Notes: a model not told the origin generated them from the sequence alone. A stretch of DNA of 64,000 nucleotides from Blepharisma stoltei (GCA_914767885.1 CAJZBQ010000024.1:744001-808000); one strand, 5' to 3'; shown: positions 22,992 through 37,177, counted from the first letter of the stretch. Numbers and translations: made by a program.

Positions 22992-25900
22992 ATGCACAAA
23001 AATGGGTTCCTGCTGTTTTATTTTAGCTTCGTAATAGGAGTAGAAATTGAGTTTCTTCCTTATACTAATCCTCCGCCTAGTTCCAGAGCTTTTCCTCTTA
23101 TGGAAAGCTACCCAAGTTATGATATCATTCTTATTTACTCTGGGAACTCAAACCCAACTACTATATACAGTGACATCTGGCTGTTTAACACCACTCTATT
23201 ACAATGGGAAAGGCTTTTTCCCTCAAACGAAGACATCCCAGGTAAAACTTATTCAGTCGCAAGGTACAATGGAGGCTCTTTTATATCAGAAAGCAATCGT
23301 CTTTTTTATATATTTGGAGGAATATCTCTTGCAGGTCCTATAAATGACTTATGGAGTTTTCAAGCAGATGGATTTTTATGAACAAAAATAGAAACATATG
23401 GGGATATTCCGTTGCCGAGGATGAGATTTGGGTATACTTCTTATAATGATGATTATGGAAATTTACAATTTGCTATATTTGGAGGAATAACAGGATATGG
23501 GACAGATAGTAATCTTTTTATGTAAAATTTTATTTAGACTTAACACAACTACCTGGACATGAACAGAAGTAAAAGCTAGTGGTGATCTTCCGCCTGCCAT
23601 TGAAGGCCCATCTCTTGCTTACTATAGTAATTGCCCGAGGATGGTGCTATTTTGCGCCATTCTCGGGCAATTCAAAAATGGCCCCACACCGGGAATTGAA
23701 CCCACGTGTGGGGCCATTTTTGGTATGATGAGGAGAACATCGACTTCCACGTACCAAAAATGGCCCCACACGTGGGTTCAATTCCCGGTGTGGGGCCATT
23801 TTTTAAATTGCCCGAGGATGGCGCTATTTTGCGCCATCCTCGGGCAATTACAATACAAAAAAAGGCTTTATTTAGCAGGCGGATATGCCACTTATTTAAA
23901 AAACCCAAACATTCAAACATTTTTCTATTATGATTTATCCTCAAATGAATGAGTCAATATTACGTCGTCACAGTCATATGTTCCACGTTTGCATCAAGGA
24001 AATTTCATATATAATGACGAGTTTTATCTAATGGCAGGATATTCATTATCTCTAGGTTCTCTTGATATTTCATGATATAAAGTCAGCCTAATAGGCCCAA
24101 ACTATAACTGAGTTAAAATTGAAATTACTTCAGACGATGCAGATTCCATAAAACAAGACAGCTACGGCTTCGCTATTGCAGGCGATACAGTTTATCAATT
24201 TGGAGGCAACAAAACCCCAAAACCGACTAATCGATTAGCGATTTTTAACTTACTCCTAATCCTGTGAATGAACAAATAATATATAATAAATTCTGGCTTT
24301 AATCATAAATCACAAGCTAATTCTATTAAATTTTTTAAATAATTTACATTCTATTTACAATTTAAATTAAATCTTTACTCTAAATTTTTGCGAGTCGTTT
24401 TTTTTTATTTTTCATTTTAATGTAAAAAATTTTGCTCCTGTTGAGAGTTAAAAAAAAATTCACCTATATGTGCGCAAGTCATAGCTGAAAACCTTTCCCC
24501 ATCCCCAAGAATGCACCATTCTTTATTGCAAGTAGGGAATTATTTATATACTTTTGGAGGGAGAGGAGATTATAATGAACTTTTAAATGACTTGTGGGAA
24601 TTTGAGCCTGAAAATGATTATTGGCAGCTTAAAGTCCCTACTGGAGATGTCCCGTCTAAGCGACATAGCTATGCAGCAGCTTCAGAAGGAGATCATATGC
24701 TTATATGAGGAGGAATAGGCCAAGGAGGGTATTTAAATGATGGGTATTTATATAATATAAACACAAACCTATGAAACTCATTAACTTATACTGGAATTAA
24801 TCCTAGCCCAAGATTAGGTGCATGCATAGGGCTACAAGGCGAAAATGTTTACATATATGGCGGCTTAACAGATTCAGGACTCTCTGATGAGCTTTGACTC
24901 TATAGCATAAATTCAAAAACCTATACACTCCTCGACCATGCCAACTCGTATGGCCCGGGGCCTATTTTTTACCCTACTTGTAGCCTTTTCTCGTCAAGTC
25001 CTGTACTTTATATAATTTATGGAGAATCCGATAATAATATTCCTGCAAATAAAATTTATGGGTATAATATAAACACAGGGAAATGAAAATTATATTATGA
25101 TGGGTCAGAAGACACCGAACATAGTAAAAGTAGAGCTGCTATATATAAAACTCCAAATATCACCATTTTTGCAGGCGGAGAGTCTCAAGGAACATATCCG
25201 AATAATGAAATCCTTATTTATTCAAGCTATTATAAAGAATGAGAATCCCTTGGATTTCTCCCTTATACAGCTATAGCTCCTGCGTCTATATATTATCAGG
25301 ATTATTTTTATATATATGGAGGTGGGACTGCTGAAGATACACTTATAAGATTTAGCATTCCTAGTAATAAATTTATTAGGTTAAGCTTAGCATCATTATG
25401 CAGCAATGGGACATGCCCATTCACGTGTAGCCCAGGGACTTATATGACTTCTAATGGCTGCAAGGTATGCACTCCAGGGTACTATTCTGATGAATTTGGA
25501 TTAAATAATTGTTTAGCATGCCCTAAAGGGAAATATAATCCTAATTATGGAGGGACTACTCTTGGCATGTGCTATCCTTGCCAAGAAGGGCAATTTAATG
25601 ACAAAGAAGGCCAAGAACGCTGCTTAGATTGCCCTGGAGGTGCGACTTGCAATATTGGAAGTCTTAATTATGAGTATAAGATTACAGACTATAATGATTC
25701 ATATATACAGCCGCCTATATATAAATCAAGCATTAGTGAGACAAGCCAAAACAATCTTATAACAGGAATTGTGGTCGGCACCGCAGGATTCTTAATTATA
25801 GCTCGTGAACCTTTATGGATCGACCTTATTTAAAATGTAACCGCTCTAATGGACTTCATGTCTGCATATCTTAAAACAGTACCGCGTTATTAAGAGAAAT

Positions 25901-27716
25901 ATTCAGATTAATAATAAATTTCTAGTTAAATATAGTTTTATATAATCTTTTTAAAAATATTTTCAATAATAATATTAAGCTCGGCGAAATAAACCAAAGC
26001 ATATTTACAGTTAAATGAATCTTCTCTCTTTATGCTTGAAAAGTGGTAATTTTTTCGGCGAAATGGCTTTGACCCAAATTGATAATTCTAAAAAAGTTGC
26101 TTGTCAAAAATTTTTGACGAGTGCAACTAATTTGGAAACTAAACAAGCAAATTTTTAGGTGGGATTAATATAAATTTTTAATTTAAGGTATCCTTACAAA
26201 CTAACACTGATAAGTATCTTATAAACTTTTTCCTATTTTCTACAGAATATATGTCAGAAGAAGCAAAGAAAATTAAATTTTAATTAGATAATCACTATAA
26301 AAGGTATTCTTTTCCAAGAGACTGTAATTATTTTAGTTTATTTAAAAATTATTAAAATTAAAAAAATTGCCGCGAAATCACCACTTTTCAGGTATGAAGA
26401 CAGAAGAGCCGTTTTAATTGTAAAAATTGCATTGGCTTTATTTACAGAGCTTAATATTATTGTTTGAAAATATTTTTTAAACTTTTAAAAAATATATTAA
26501 ACTATATTTAAACTGATCTAAGATAAGCAAAACGTTAAGCCCATTAGGCGGCTACATTTTTTAATTAGGTCGACCCATAAAGGTCATGAGGTATATTGCT
26601 TCTTTATCCATTATAAAGGAAAACAGAAAATATTTATTATTTTTTGACTTATATATGAGCCTTCACAATTATGTTAAAAAACAAATTATGACTGTAAGGA
26701 AAACAAAAATCGGCGGGGTCTATGGGCTTGCATTTTTATTTATTGCAATAGCGATCATTGAAATAGCGTTCGTAAATTATTTAGAAAAAAATATTTATGA
26801 AACAAAAAGCCTAGTCCCCTTTGTGGTTCTTGCCCAAGACGTAAGTAAAGTAATTTTTATGCAGTTTGAAGGCAATTTTGTGATTATCGTCACATTTATG
26901 AATTATGGAGGAAAATGTATTGATTATGATGAAGACAAAAATATAATATGCCCTTCATCAATTTCTCTTACAATTGAAGGCATTACAGGTCGTTGATCAG
27001 AACAAAGCTGCAGCCTCATGAGTAACGGCGACTGTTTAATAACAATTAGCTGTGCTAAATGCTCTATTTCTACACAAGGGAATATATATTATACAATGGA
27101 TGACTCAACTGGGTACACATCTGGGTTTACTGCAAATATAACCTCATCTTCATCAATTCCTGGAAAATTAAGCAGCTATGAGACAACTGTGCTGCCTGAT
27201 AGCAATTCTTTATTTTTTGGAGGAACGACTACTATATATTATGATATGATATCATCAGTAATGGTAATTTAGTATTATGAAGATACCGTGAATAATAATA
27301 ACGATACAGGATATCATGTAGATATTGACAAAATTCCGAATAAAGGGCTACAATATCAATCTTTTGAGTAAAAAATATGCAGGTTGGGGTATGCTTTTAT
27401 TAATTATTTAAAGCTGCAGCTTGATGTTGATGGGAATGGATTAACAACGAAGAAGTGGGCTACACAGACTTTTACTGTACTTATTTCTGCACTTCTAGGG
27501 TCTGTTTTTGCTGTTTTGGGAATAGTGGGAGGTGCAATGAGGCAGACAGAAAGCAGTAGAATTAAAATAAAGAAAATAATGGATCATACAAAGCTTGTTA
27601 AAGAAACTAAAAAAAATGCAAATAATATTTTTACAGGTTATGGGAGGTGACAAAAGCATGGATATGATGGGAATGAATCTTCTGAAGAGTTTGATGAGTT
27701 TGAGGATAGAAAATAA
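22992..27716 (+). CDS. K2: kelch / GCC2-GCC3 multipass surface protein, subtype B
   Basis: 3423 nt after removal of three IESs and five introns (1140 residues). Signal peptide GFLLFYFSFVIG, subtype-B motif PYTNPPPSSR, then kelch blades (for example GGYLNDGYLYNI and IYGGLTDSGLSDELW). The stalk is CKVCTPGYYSDEFGLNNC, KYNPNYGGTTLGMCYPC. The C-terminus is of B type: QTFTVLISALLGSVFAVLGI, then TESSRIKIKK and NIFTGYGRWQKHGYDG. Only 74 bp separate it from the K1 stop, so its promoter must be very short or lie within K1. Confidence 0.92.
23625..23855. repeat. foldback IES (231 bp) in K2
   Basis: Near-perfect palindrome whose arms are themselves palindromic: ATTGCCCGAGGATGG / CCATCCTCGGGCAAT outside and AAAATGGCCCCACACC / GGTGTGGGGCCATTTT inside. 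TA-bounded. Excision gives SLAYYKKRLYLAGG, matching K4. Confidence 0.92.
24253..24450. mobile_element. decayed MITE (198 bp) in K2
   Basis: TTA-bounded. Left end CTCCTAATCCTGTGAATGAA resembles the CCGTGAGTGAAC family; the right end TGTTGAGAG is degenerate. Excision joins LAIFNL to KKNSPICAQ in frame. Confidence 0.88.
25799..26595. mobile_element. long inverted-repeat IES (797 bp) in K2
   Basis: Inverted ends CTCGTGAACCTTTATGGATC and its near complement before 26591. Further inward, a second imperfect inverted block occurs (AGCATATTTACAG... at 26000, ...ACCACTTTTCAGG at 26381). It interrupts the first membrane segment. Excision gives GFLIIASLSIIKENRKY. Confidence 0.9.
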
Positions 27717-28205
27717 ATTGATTTTATAAAAATTAGTAGAAAATCGATTAAACTAAAAAGTTTAGGATAAATTTATTTTCATAGCTTCATTAAATTATTA
27801 GAATTTTAAATAAAAATTATTTATAATCCTTAGAAATTAAAGATCATTATTTGAGGCTTTAAACAAATTAAGCTAATGATTTGAATTTATTTTATGATAA
27901 TCAGTTAGAAGCTTCTTTAATCTTTTTAATTTCCTAAAAAATAAGAATTTCATTTAAATAATAAAAATGATTATAAAGTATAATACTTCACGCTATCAAT
28001 TTGAATTTTTTCCATTTTATATTTTAGAAAGTTCTAAAGAATTTAAAATATTAAAGAGCTCATAAATAGCATGAAAATTTGCTATTAAAATCTCTGCCTT
28101 AGATTTTGCAAGAGCATCCTTATTAAATGATCACAATTTACTTTTCTCAATAACTTTCTATTTTGAAAAAATTCCAGTTATCTCAATAATTAATAGTAAA
28201 AAACT
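27717..28205. other. AT-rich spacer between K2 and K3
   Basis: 489 bp, no supported frame or inverted ends. It presumably contains the K2 terminator and K3 promoter, but I see no motif I can name. Confidence 0.5.
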
Positions 28206-31200
28206 ATGCTCAATCTATTTCTATTACTTACATTAGCGTTAGGATTTACCCCTGACCGAATACCCGCAACAAATCCTCCTCCAGATGCTCGTGCACATTC
28301 TCTGATGGCCAATTTTCCAGGTCTTAATCTTATTATGATTTTTGGAGGCTATTCAGACCCAACTAATTCAATTTATAGTGATATATGGGCTTTCGATTTA
28401 TTAGCGGAAACCTGAGAAAGGCTTGTTCCTTCAGATGGAAATTCACCAGGTAACTTCTAATTAGCTGGAAGATATAGTGGAGCTGCCTTTCCAGTTATAA
28501 GTCAAGCTTTGTACTGCATTTTCGGAGGAATGTCGCTAGCTGGACCTTTAAATGATTTATGGTGTTTCCAATCTCAAGGATTTTTATGAGACCAAATTGT
28601 ATCTACTGGAGACGTCCCTTCCCCTAGAATGAGATTTGGGTCAACATCATTTTATGATGAAAATAATGTCCTGCAGTTTGCTGTAATAGGAGGAGTAACT
28701 TTGTCTGGGGTGGATAATTACCTTTATATGTAAATTTCATATAGTCTTGACACTTCTACGTGGGTTTGGACTAAAAAAGAACCGCTAGGAGATGCTCCTT
28801 CAAATTTAGAAGGATCATCACTTGTATATTACAAAAATAAAATTTTTACTGCTGGAGGGGAAAATACTTTTGATAAAATTTCTCATATAGAAACTTTGCT
28901 TTACTTTGATTTGGATCCAAGTGATAATAAATGGCATAATGTTACTTCTAGTATAACCTATACATCAAGAATTCTTGGAGGGAGTTTTTTGAAAAATTCT
29001 GAATTATACTTAATGATGGGCTATTCAATTGAGCAAAATTCTTTTGTCAGCACGTGATATAAAGTAGACCTAGACGATCCTAAATATGATTGATCCGAAG
29101 TCTCTATTGAAGAAGACCCTGATGGGTACTTAGCAATTGATAGCTATGGTTTCACATTTTTTAACGAAGCTTTATACATTTTTGGAGGTGACCAAAGGCC
29201 TCCTGTAATAAACCGTTTGGTTAAATTTGACTTGTCAGTTTTTCCATTTAAATTTGAAGTTTATGACAGCGACTATTCACCAACCCCAAGAATGTATCAT
29301 TCAATGCAGCCTGTAGGGCCTAATTTATACTTATTTGGCGGTCTAGGTGATAATGGAGCAGCTTATAACGATTTTTGGGCTTTTAATGTTATGAAAGAAA
29401 AATGAAGCCTAATAAGTCCTGAAGGCTCAGTCCCTTCTAAAAGGTACGGATATGCCTCATCTGTAAGCGCTGATGTCATGCTTGTATGAGGCGGATATGG
29501 AAATGAAGGGTATTTAAATGATGGCTATTTATATGATATCAGCTCAGGAAAATGGTCTGCGCTAGAATATACTGGAACAGCGCCCGCTCCAAGGGTAGGG
29601 GCATGTGCTGGGCTAAGTGGCTGGCTGATTTTTATATACGGTGGAAAAACTGAAGCAGGGCTATCTGATGAGCTATGGACTTATGACATTACAACCCAAA
29701 AATACAATTTAATTAATAGTGGTGACAATGAAGGCCCAGGGCCGGTTTGGTTCGCAACTTGTAGAGTCTCTACATCTCAAAGCAGTTTTTTGTGGGTTCT
29801 TTATGGGGAAGCAAAAGATGACACCCCGACTAATCAAGTTTATGGATATGACGCAGACCATAATATATGATGAGAATACAACGATGAACCATCAGACACT
29901 ACTTATAGCAGAAGTCGAGCAGCAGTATGCAAGCCCTTACAAAGAATTCTTGTTGCGGGAGGCGAAACATATGGTCTCTTTCCCAACTCAGACATTTTTT
30001 ACTATTCTACTGAAGATTTTGAGTTTACCATGCTTGGAAATATAACTGACTCATTTTTTGCTTCTGCTAATGCATATTTTCAAAATTATTTTTATATACA
30101 TGGAGGAGGGACTTCAGCTTCTAGCCTGCTAAGATTCAGTGTGCCTAGTAATATATTTTTAAGACTCCCTATGTGGTCGTTTTGCACTGATAATACAACT
30201 TGCAATTTTGCATGCAGCTATGGGAGCTATAGGACTTCTTCTAACTGTGAAATTTGTCCATTGGGGACGTATTCAGATGAGTTCAATATGACTGAGTGCA
30301 AGAAATGCCCTGAAGGAAAATATGGCCCACACTATGGAGCGACAAGTCTGGATATGTGCTATCCATGCCCTGAAGGAGAATACAATAATCAAAAAGGTCA
30401 AGGCCATTGCTTGGATTGTCCTCATACGTCAACATGCAGAGCAGGAAGCAAAACTTCTGATTATAATTCTTATTATTACCATGACTCATATATTCAGCCT
30501 CCAATTTATTCTGCTGATGCAGGAGAAGCAAGAAGAAATAATTTGATTATTGAGGTGGTTGTAGGGGTTGTAGGTTTAATAGTTATCATTGTGATGGTAT
30601 TATTAAGAAAAGTAGAAACATTTTTATTTTATTTTGATATATATTCAGATAAACACAACCATTTTATAGGTAAGCCAATGTATTTAAAACGAACAAAACT
30701 AGGAGGGGTTTTTGGAATGGCTTTTATATTCTTAGCAATTATTATCATTGGGGTGGAAATCGTAAATTATGTCTTAAATAACGTTTACGAAACAAAAAGC
30801 CTAGTCCCGCTTGTAGTGCTCGAGCAAGATACCCCAAAAGTAATTTTTAAGCAGTTTGAAGCTGAATTTTTAATAACAATTACACTGATGAATTATGGAG
30901 GGGCATGTGTTGATGGTCCTTGCGCATCCAGTAAGATTTATTCTGATATAACTGGAATTACAGGAAACTGAACAACGTCATATTGCAAAGAAGAAGAAAA
31001 TGGAGACTGTGTGATTTCTACTTTATGCATTAAATGCTCAGTTACTAACTCTCCCATTACTGGCGAGTCCATCTATTAGCAAAATCATCTTTTTGGGAAA
31101 AAATAATTCATTAGCAAAAATTATATTTTTAATATTTTTTTTGTTAAAATATTTTAGCATATAATTAAACAAGGTCTCCAATTATTATATTTAATTTTAG

Positions 31201-32030
31201 AACTTTTCTTTCAAACGTACATTTTGAAATTAGACTTTAATTTTAAATTTGAGTATTTTAAAAGAAAATAGATTTAAATATAATTTTAATTAAATTAAAA
31301 GTGATAGCTCGATGTTAGAGAGCAAAATATTCACTTGCTAGCTAAGAAAAAGAGTAAGCAAGGGAAATTCACTATTACAATGGACGATACAAGTGGGTAT
31401 ACATCAGGCTATGTGGTAAATTTAACAGCTTCTTCCTCTATACCACGCAAATATAGCAGCTATAAGACTTACGTTTTACCTGATGACAATTATGTATTTA
31501 TAGGAAGTGACCCAACCAGGATTTATTATGACATAATCCCATCAGTAATCGATATTTAGTATTATGAAGACACCGAAGAAACTGGCAACCATACAGGATA
31601 TCATGTTTCTTTAGAAAAAGCAACCCATCAAGGATCGCGATTTAAACCATATGAGTGAATTTTATTTAGGCTTGGACTGGCATATATTAACTATTTAATT
31701 ATATTTTTTGATGTCGACGGTAATGGCCTTGTAACTACTCGTTATTACAGGCAAACATGAATTCTATTATTAACAGCACTTTTGGGCTCGATATTTGGAA
31801 TTTTGGGGACGATTGGAGGTCTAATGAAGTTCGCGGAAAAAAATGTGTATGTCCTTCACAAGAGAAAAAAACATAAAAAATACTTGGAACAATTAGAAAA
31901 AAATTTTAAAATCATTAAAAAACTGAGAAAGTACCCAGATTTTAAAACTTATATAGGTGAAGAATCTCCAAGGTCGAGCCGGACAGCAAATGAAGCATCG
32001 GAAAAAGATAAATTGAACGCAGAAATATAG
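28206..32030 (+). CDS. K3: kelch / GCC2-GCC3 multipass surface protein, subtype A
   Basis: The least interrupted A copy: one IES, five 15-nt introns, 3441 nt (1146 residues). Signal peptide MLNLFLLLTLALG, motif TPDRIPATNPPPDAR, propeller region with TGA as Trp throughout, stalk CEICPLGTYSDEFNMTEC, three membrane segments (LIIEVVVGVVGLIVIIVMVL, GVFGMAFIFLAIIIIGVEIV, LLTALLGSIFGILGTIGGL). The tail is rich in Lys and Glu. Intron 5 uses a GTGA donor (GTGAATTTTATTTAG). It is a useful reference for defining IES ends in K1 and K5. Confidence 0.93.
31048..31356. mobile_element. IES (309 bp) in K3
   Basis: TAA-bounded. Left end CTCTCCCATTACTGGCGAG and right end AGAAAAAGAG form weak inverted termini. 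Excision joins IKCSVT to KQGKFTITMDD, as in K5. Confidence 0.88.
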
Positions 32031-32223
32031 AAACGCGGTGGATTGATTATTAACCTTCTAATTTGATTATTTTGCTAAAATTTATCAAAATTAATTTTAA
32101 CTAAAAATACTTTTTTTTAATTCAGTTGGAGAATTAGTTAAAATATTTATATAAATTTAAGCAGTTTCTTGTATTATAATAAAATGAGAAAACAAAATAA
32201 ATTAACACTCAAAAATTAAATAA

Positions 32224-35200
32224 ATGAGAATTATTGGACTTCTTCTTTTTATGATAGTCTATGGAATAGATATTGAACGTATTCCAACTACGAATCCTCC
32301 TCCTAGTTCCAGAATTTTTCCAATAATGGAAAGTTTTCCAAGTTATGATTGCATTATTGTCTATTCAGGAAATTCAAACCCTTCAACTATTTATAATGAC
32401 ATCTGACTTTTTAACATAACACTATTTCAATGAGAAAGGCTTTCTCCTTCAAATGACGAGGCCCCAGGTAAAGTTTATTTCAGTTCCAAGATACAACGGA
32501 GGCTCTTTTAAATCAGAAAGTAAACGTCTTTTGTACATATTCGGAGGAATGTCGCAATCAGGCCCTTTAAATGATTTATGATGCTTCCAGGCTGATGGAT
32601 CTTTATGAGAAAAAGTTTTAACGAAAGGAAATATTCCACCATCTAGAATGAGATTTGGGTACGATTCTTATAATGATGAATATGGGAATTCTATTTTCGC
32701 TGTATTTGGAGGAATAACAGGCTCTGGAACGGACAATAGCCTTTATTTGTAAAATATAACTTAGACTGAATATCACTACATGGACATGAAAAGCTATGAA
32801 GCCGACTAATCTTCCTCCAAAACTTGAAGGTCCGTCATTACGATATTACGATAAAAAGTTATATTTGGCTGGCGGATATGCCACTTACTTAAAAGACCCA
32901 AACATAAAAACCACTTTTTATTACGATTTATCCACAAATGACTGGGTAAACATAACAACTTCCAAGACTTACAGCCCAAGACTCCATCAAGGCAATTTCA
33001 TTTACAAAGATGAATGATATTTAATGACAGGCTATTCACTACCAAAGAGCTCTCTAGACACTACATGGTATAAGCTCGATTTAACTAGCTCCAGCTATGA
33101 CTGAGTTGAAGTCCAAATGACAGAAGACACTGAAAACATAACAAGGCAAGACAGTTATGGCTATGGTATTTCTGGCGATATGGCTTTCACATTTGCAGGA
33201 AATAAAATTCCAGATATTTCTAACCGATTAGTAATTTACAACTTAAAAAATGAAATTATCACATATTATGCTCTCCCAGAAGATACCTCTCCTTCTCCTA
33301 GAATGTATCATTCTTTAGAGCCAATGGGCCGACATCTTTATACATTTGGTGGTTTAAGTGATAACGGTGAGCTTTTAAATGATTTATGATTATACGACAC
33401 TATAGATGATTATTGACAAATAAAAGTACCTATTGGAGACATCCCATCTAAAAGGCACAGTTATGCTTCAGCCTCTGATGGAGACCATATGCTTATATGA
33501 GGGGGAAATGGTCAGGAAGGATACTTAAATGATGGGTATTTTTATAATATAAATACAAATACATATGTGGCGCTTACGTATAAAGGAAAGAATCCAAGCC
33601 CAAGAGTAGGAGCTTGTATAGTGATGCATGAAGAAAATATTTATTTATATGGTGGCTTGACAAATGCAGGGCTATCTGATGAGTTTTGGTATTATAGCAT
33701 TAACACTCAGACCTATAAACTTTTAGACTCTGGAAATTCAAATGGCCCTGGGCCATTAATTTACCCTAGATGCAGCCTTTCTACTACTGTATCCAATTTA
33801 ATATATGTTTTGTATGGAGAAAGCGAAGACCTTTACCCCACAAACGAAATTTATGGCTTCAATGCAAAATCCTTAAAATGGAAACAATTTTACAGCATCG
33901 ATACAAGCATCTACGCAAAGAGTAGAGCTGCTGTATTAAAGCTCCCAAATATAGTTATAGCTGCTGGTGGAGAATCAGAAGCCACTTACCCAACTAATGG
34001 AATTTATGCATACAATATTAAGTCTGACCAATGGACATTTTTTGGAGTTCTTCCATATTCGACTTTCGGTCCAGCATCCACATATTTTAAAAACTATTTT
34101 TATATTCACGGCGGAGGTACTGCTGAGTACACATTATTAAGATTTAGTGTGCCAAGCAATAAATTTATCAAAATTGATTTAAAATCATTATGTACAACAG
34201 CAGATGATTGTGATTTTACTTGTAGCCCAGGGACATTTAATAGTTCTTCAAGCTGCGAAGTCTGTGAAGCAGGGACATATAGTGGTGAATTTGGGAAAAG
34301 TAGCTGCACACCTTGTACAAAAGGGAAATATGGCCCTCATGATGGGACTACAACTGGAGATATGTGCTATCCTTGCCAACAAGGGCAGTTTAATGACAAA
34401 GAAGGCAAGTCTTATTGTAATGATTGCCCAGGAGGAGCTACTTGCAATATTGGTAGCCTAACTTATAATTATAATATTACAGACTATAATGATACATTTG
34501 TCCAGCCAGCAATAAGAGTAAGAGTTATTAGGTTTAGTTAGTTGAGAAGCCAAATGTTCCACCATATTGGCCACTAAAAATGGTAACGTAGTGGTTCCGT
34601 CACCACGCCGGTGAAGTTCTGAAGGTTGTATTCAAGTAAACTCTTTCAGGGCCTGCTTTGTTTATTCTTTACTCCCTTTTCAGGGTTTCACTACCCGTTC
34701 TCCTTCAAAAGCAGGCTTTTGTGTTGCCCACCATCCTTTCTGACTGTCTAAAGCCACAGCCACGACGTAATCAGGAGAAAAAGCCGAAGCAGAAAAACCT
34801 CCTGTGAAGGTCCTCCAGCACCAGTGCGACCTAATTCACCTAACCCAGGCGACTTGTTGCACCACCTTCCCGGGGAGAGTCAGGTGCAAGACCTTTAAAC
34901 TTGCACCATTTTTAATACTCTCAGCCAGCAATATATAAAACAAATCAAGAAACAGTAGCAAAAAACAACTTAATCACAGGGGTGGTCGTGGGAGCTCTAG
35001 GGTGTTTAGTTATTTTATCATTAATAATTGTAAGAAGGAACAGAAAACACCTACTTTCTTGTGATTTGTATTCTGAAATGCATAACCACTTTGAAAGAGA
35101 GCTTATGTATATAAAAAGAAGAAAAATAGGTGGAGTTTTTGGAATTATGTTTATTTTTATAGCAATAGCCATTATAGAAATTTCATTTGTGAATTATTTG

Positions 35201-36683
35201 AAAAAAAATGTTTTTGAAACTAAAAGTTTGGTACCACTTGTCGTGCTGAAGCAAGATGTTTCAAAAGTAAGTTTTAGGTAGTTTGAAGCGATTAGGATTA
35301 TTAAAAATCAGGCGTAGTCATATTAGTGACGCAGTTGCTAAAGACCTCCCGTACGGGAGGTTCTGCCACTTTTCGACTCCGGACCAGAGGGTCTGTACAC
35401 ATCCAGTACCTTCTGTCTCTTCCTTGCCTTTTCAGTCTTGATTGGGCGGCTTATGGATTTCTGCGACTCTGCTAGGAGGATGGGAGTAGCTTGACTCTAT
35501 AGATCAACTCTTGGAGTCTCTCGGGTGCTAAAGTGTCTTCCTTCGACAGCTACAGGAAAAAGGCTACCCCCTGTGGCCTGGGTTGAAGCCCCCAGTTCTC
35601 GGTAGAGGAATATCCATGGGTCCTTGGATCCAAAGGACATTGTTGAGCACTTCCATTTACAACGACAGGAAAGCAGCCAAAACGTACCCTCATATACATC
35701 TCTTGAGCTATACTTGATTCTCAACTCGGAGTCCATCCCAGTTCGCCGTATCCATAAGGTCTGGACTGCTACGCCAAGAGGGCAGGTCTACACACGTCAA
35801 CATTTTAATATATATCAGTTAGTTTGAAGGGAATTTTTATATTACAATTACACTTATGAATTATGGAGGTACTTGTGTTAACTATAATTCTTTAAATGAG
35901 ATGACATGTCCTTCATCAATTTCTCATACAATTGACGGGATTAATGGGAACTGAGAAGAGCAGGATTGCGAGCTTCTGGATAATGGAGATTGCGTAATAA
36001 CAATAAATTGTGTTAAATGCTCTATTAATACACAAGGGAACATATTTTATACAATGGACGACTCAAATGGGTATACCTCAGGATTTATAGTAAACGTGAC
36101 CTCATCTTCATCAATTCCTGGAAAAGCCAGCAGCTATAAAACTGCAGTTTTGCCTGATAATAATTATTTATTTTTCGGTGGCACGACTGTTATATATTAT
36201 GACATGGTCCCATCTGTAATAGTAATTCAGTATTATGAAGATACAATAAACAATAATAATGATACAGGATATCACGTTGATTTAAAACAAGTTTCAAGCA
36301 CTGGCACACAGTATCAGGCTTTTGAGTAAAAACTATGCAGGTTGGGGTACGCTTTTATTAATTATTTAGAACTAGAGCTTGATCTTAATAGAAATGGGCT
36401 TGTTACAAACAAAGGAGCAAAGCAGACATTTATTATGCTTATTTCTTCACTTTTAGGGTCTGTTTTTGCTGTTTTAGGGATTTTAGGAGGCATAATGAAG
36501 CAAACAGAAGATATTTGGCTTAAGATTAATAAACTAGTAAATCACGAAAAAAAGGTTGTGAAGTCAAGAAAGAACGCAGAAAATATTTTCAGTGCTTATG
36601 GAGGATGGATGAATAATAATGATGAAGAAGAAGGAATGTCGGCTGGGAGCTCAGGTCCAATTAACAATAATATTGAAAAATAA
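32224..36683 (+). CDS. K4: kelch / GCC2-GCC3 multipass surface protein, subtype B
   Basis: 3423 nt after two IESs and five introns (two of 16 nt); 1140 residues, exactly as K2. Signal peptide IIGLLLFMIVYG, motif PTTNPPPSSR, stalk CEVCEAGTYSGEFGKSSC. The long open exon 33567-34514 is the clearest propeller-to-stalk segment of subtype B. Tail motif TEDIWLKINK...AENIFSAYGGW. Both IESs are SINE-like insertions with long target duplications, not MITEs. Confidence 0.92.
34515..34933 (-). mobile_element. SINE-like insertion R4 in K4 stalk exon
   Basis: Flanked by perfect CAGCCAGCAATA (34503-34514 and 34922-34933). GC-rich, no inverted ends. Read on the minus strand it begins ATTAAAAATGGTGC and ends with a CCTAATAACTC-type tail. 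Excision gives TFVQPAIYKTNQE in frame. Confidence 0.88.
35289..35829 (-). mobile_element. SINE-like element R3 (family A copy 2) at an intron-exon junction of K4
   Basis: Flanked by TAGTTTGAAG (35279-35288 and 35820-35829). The repeat includes the acceptor TAG of the 15-nt intron 35267-35281. It is the uninterrupted homolog of R2 in opposite orientation: it starts (minus) ATATATTAAAATGTTGACG and ends TTTTTAATAATCCTAATCG. Excision restores splicing into FEGNFYITITLMN. Confidence 0.9.
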
Positions 36684-37177
36684 TTTAATTTAATAAATTT
36701 TAGATTCAAAATTCAAAAAATATAATGGTAATTTTTATTTTTAAATAAATATTTCAACCATAATTTATAGAAAATAAACATTGATCCTAACTCCCTTTAA
36801 GAGTGAGCAAGACTTTTTGCTCTTAAAGGAATATTCAAGGGTCTGAGCAATGATTTAGGCTATATAAAGATTTTTGTAGCCAATGTGATGCATCGTTATC
36901 GAGGGCATGTTTAATTATTCACACTCTAAAAAGGATTAAGCAAATAAAGAATCATCGATAAAATTCCTAATAAAATGTCGTACACAGTTCCATCAAATTA
37001 ATAAAAGATTTTATTTTATATTGAATCTTAAAATTTCTCCTTTTTTTAAATCTGTTCAAAAAATGTCCTTTTAGTCAAATAAAGCGAAAATTGATTATTG
37101 ATTTTTTCTCTAAATGAATAATCATTTATTCGTTTTAAAATTTGAATCTACATGAATCGATTAATAAATTAAAGATC
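36684..37177. other. spacer between K4 and K5
   Basis: AT-rich. A CTAACTCCCTTTAAGAGTG hairpin (about 36787-36832) resembles one end of the CTCCC MITEs, so a decayed copy may lie here. No supported gene. Confidence 0.4.

Noticed and set aside
37142-37177. N-terminal extension of K5 from a TTG codon
   Set aside because: ATG 37178 gives a signal peptide like the paralogs; a TTG start is not expected.
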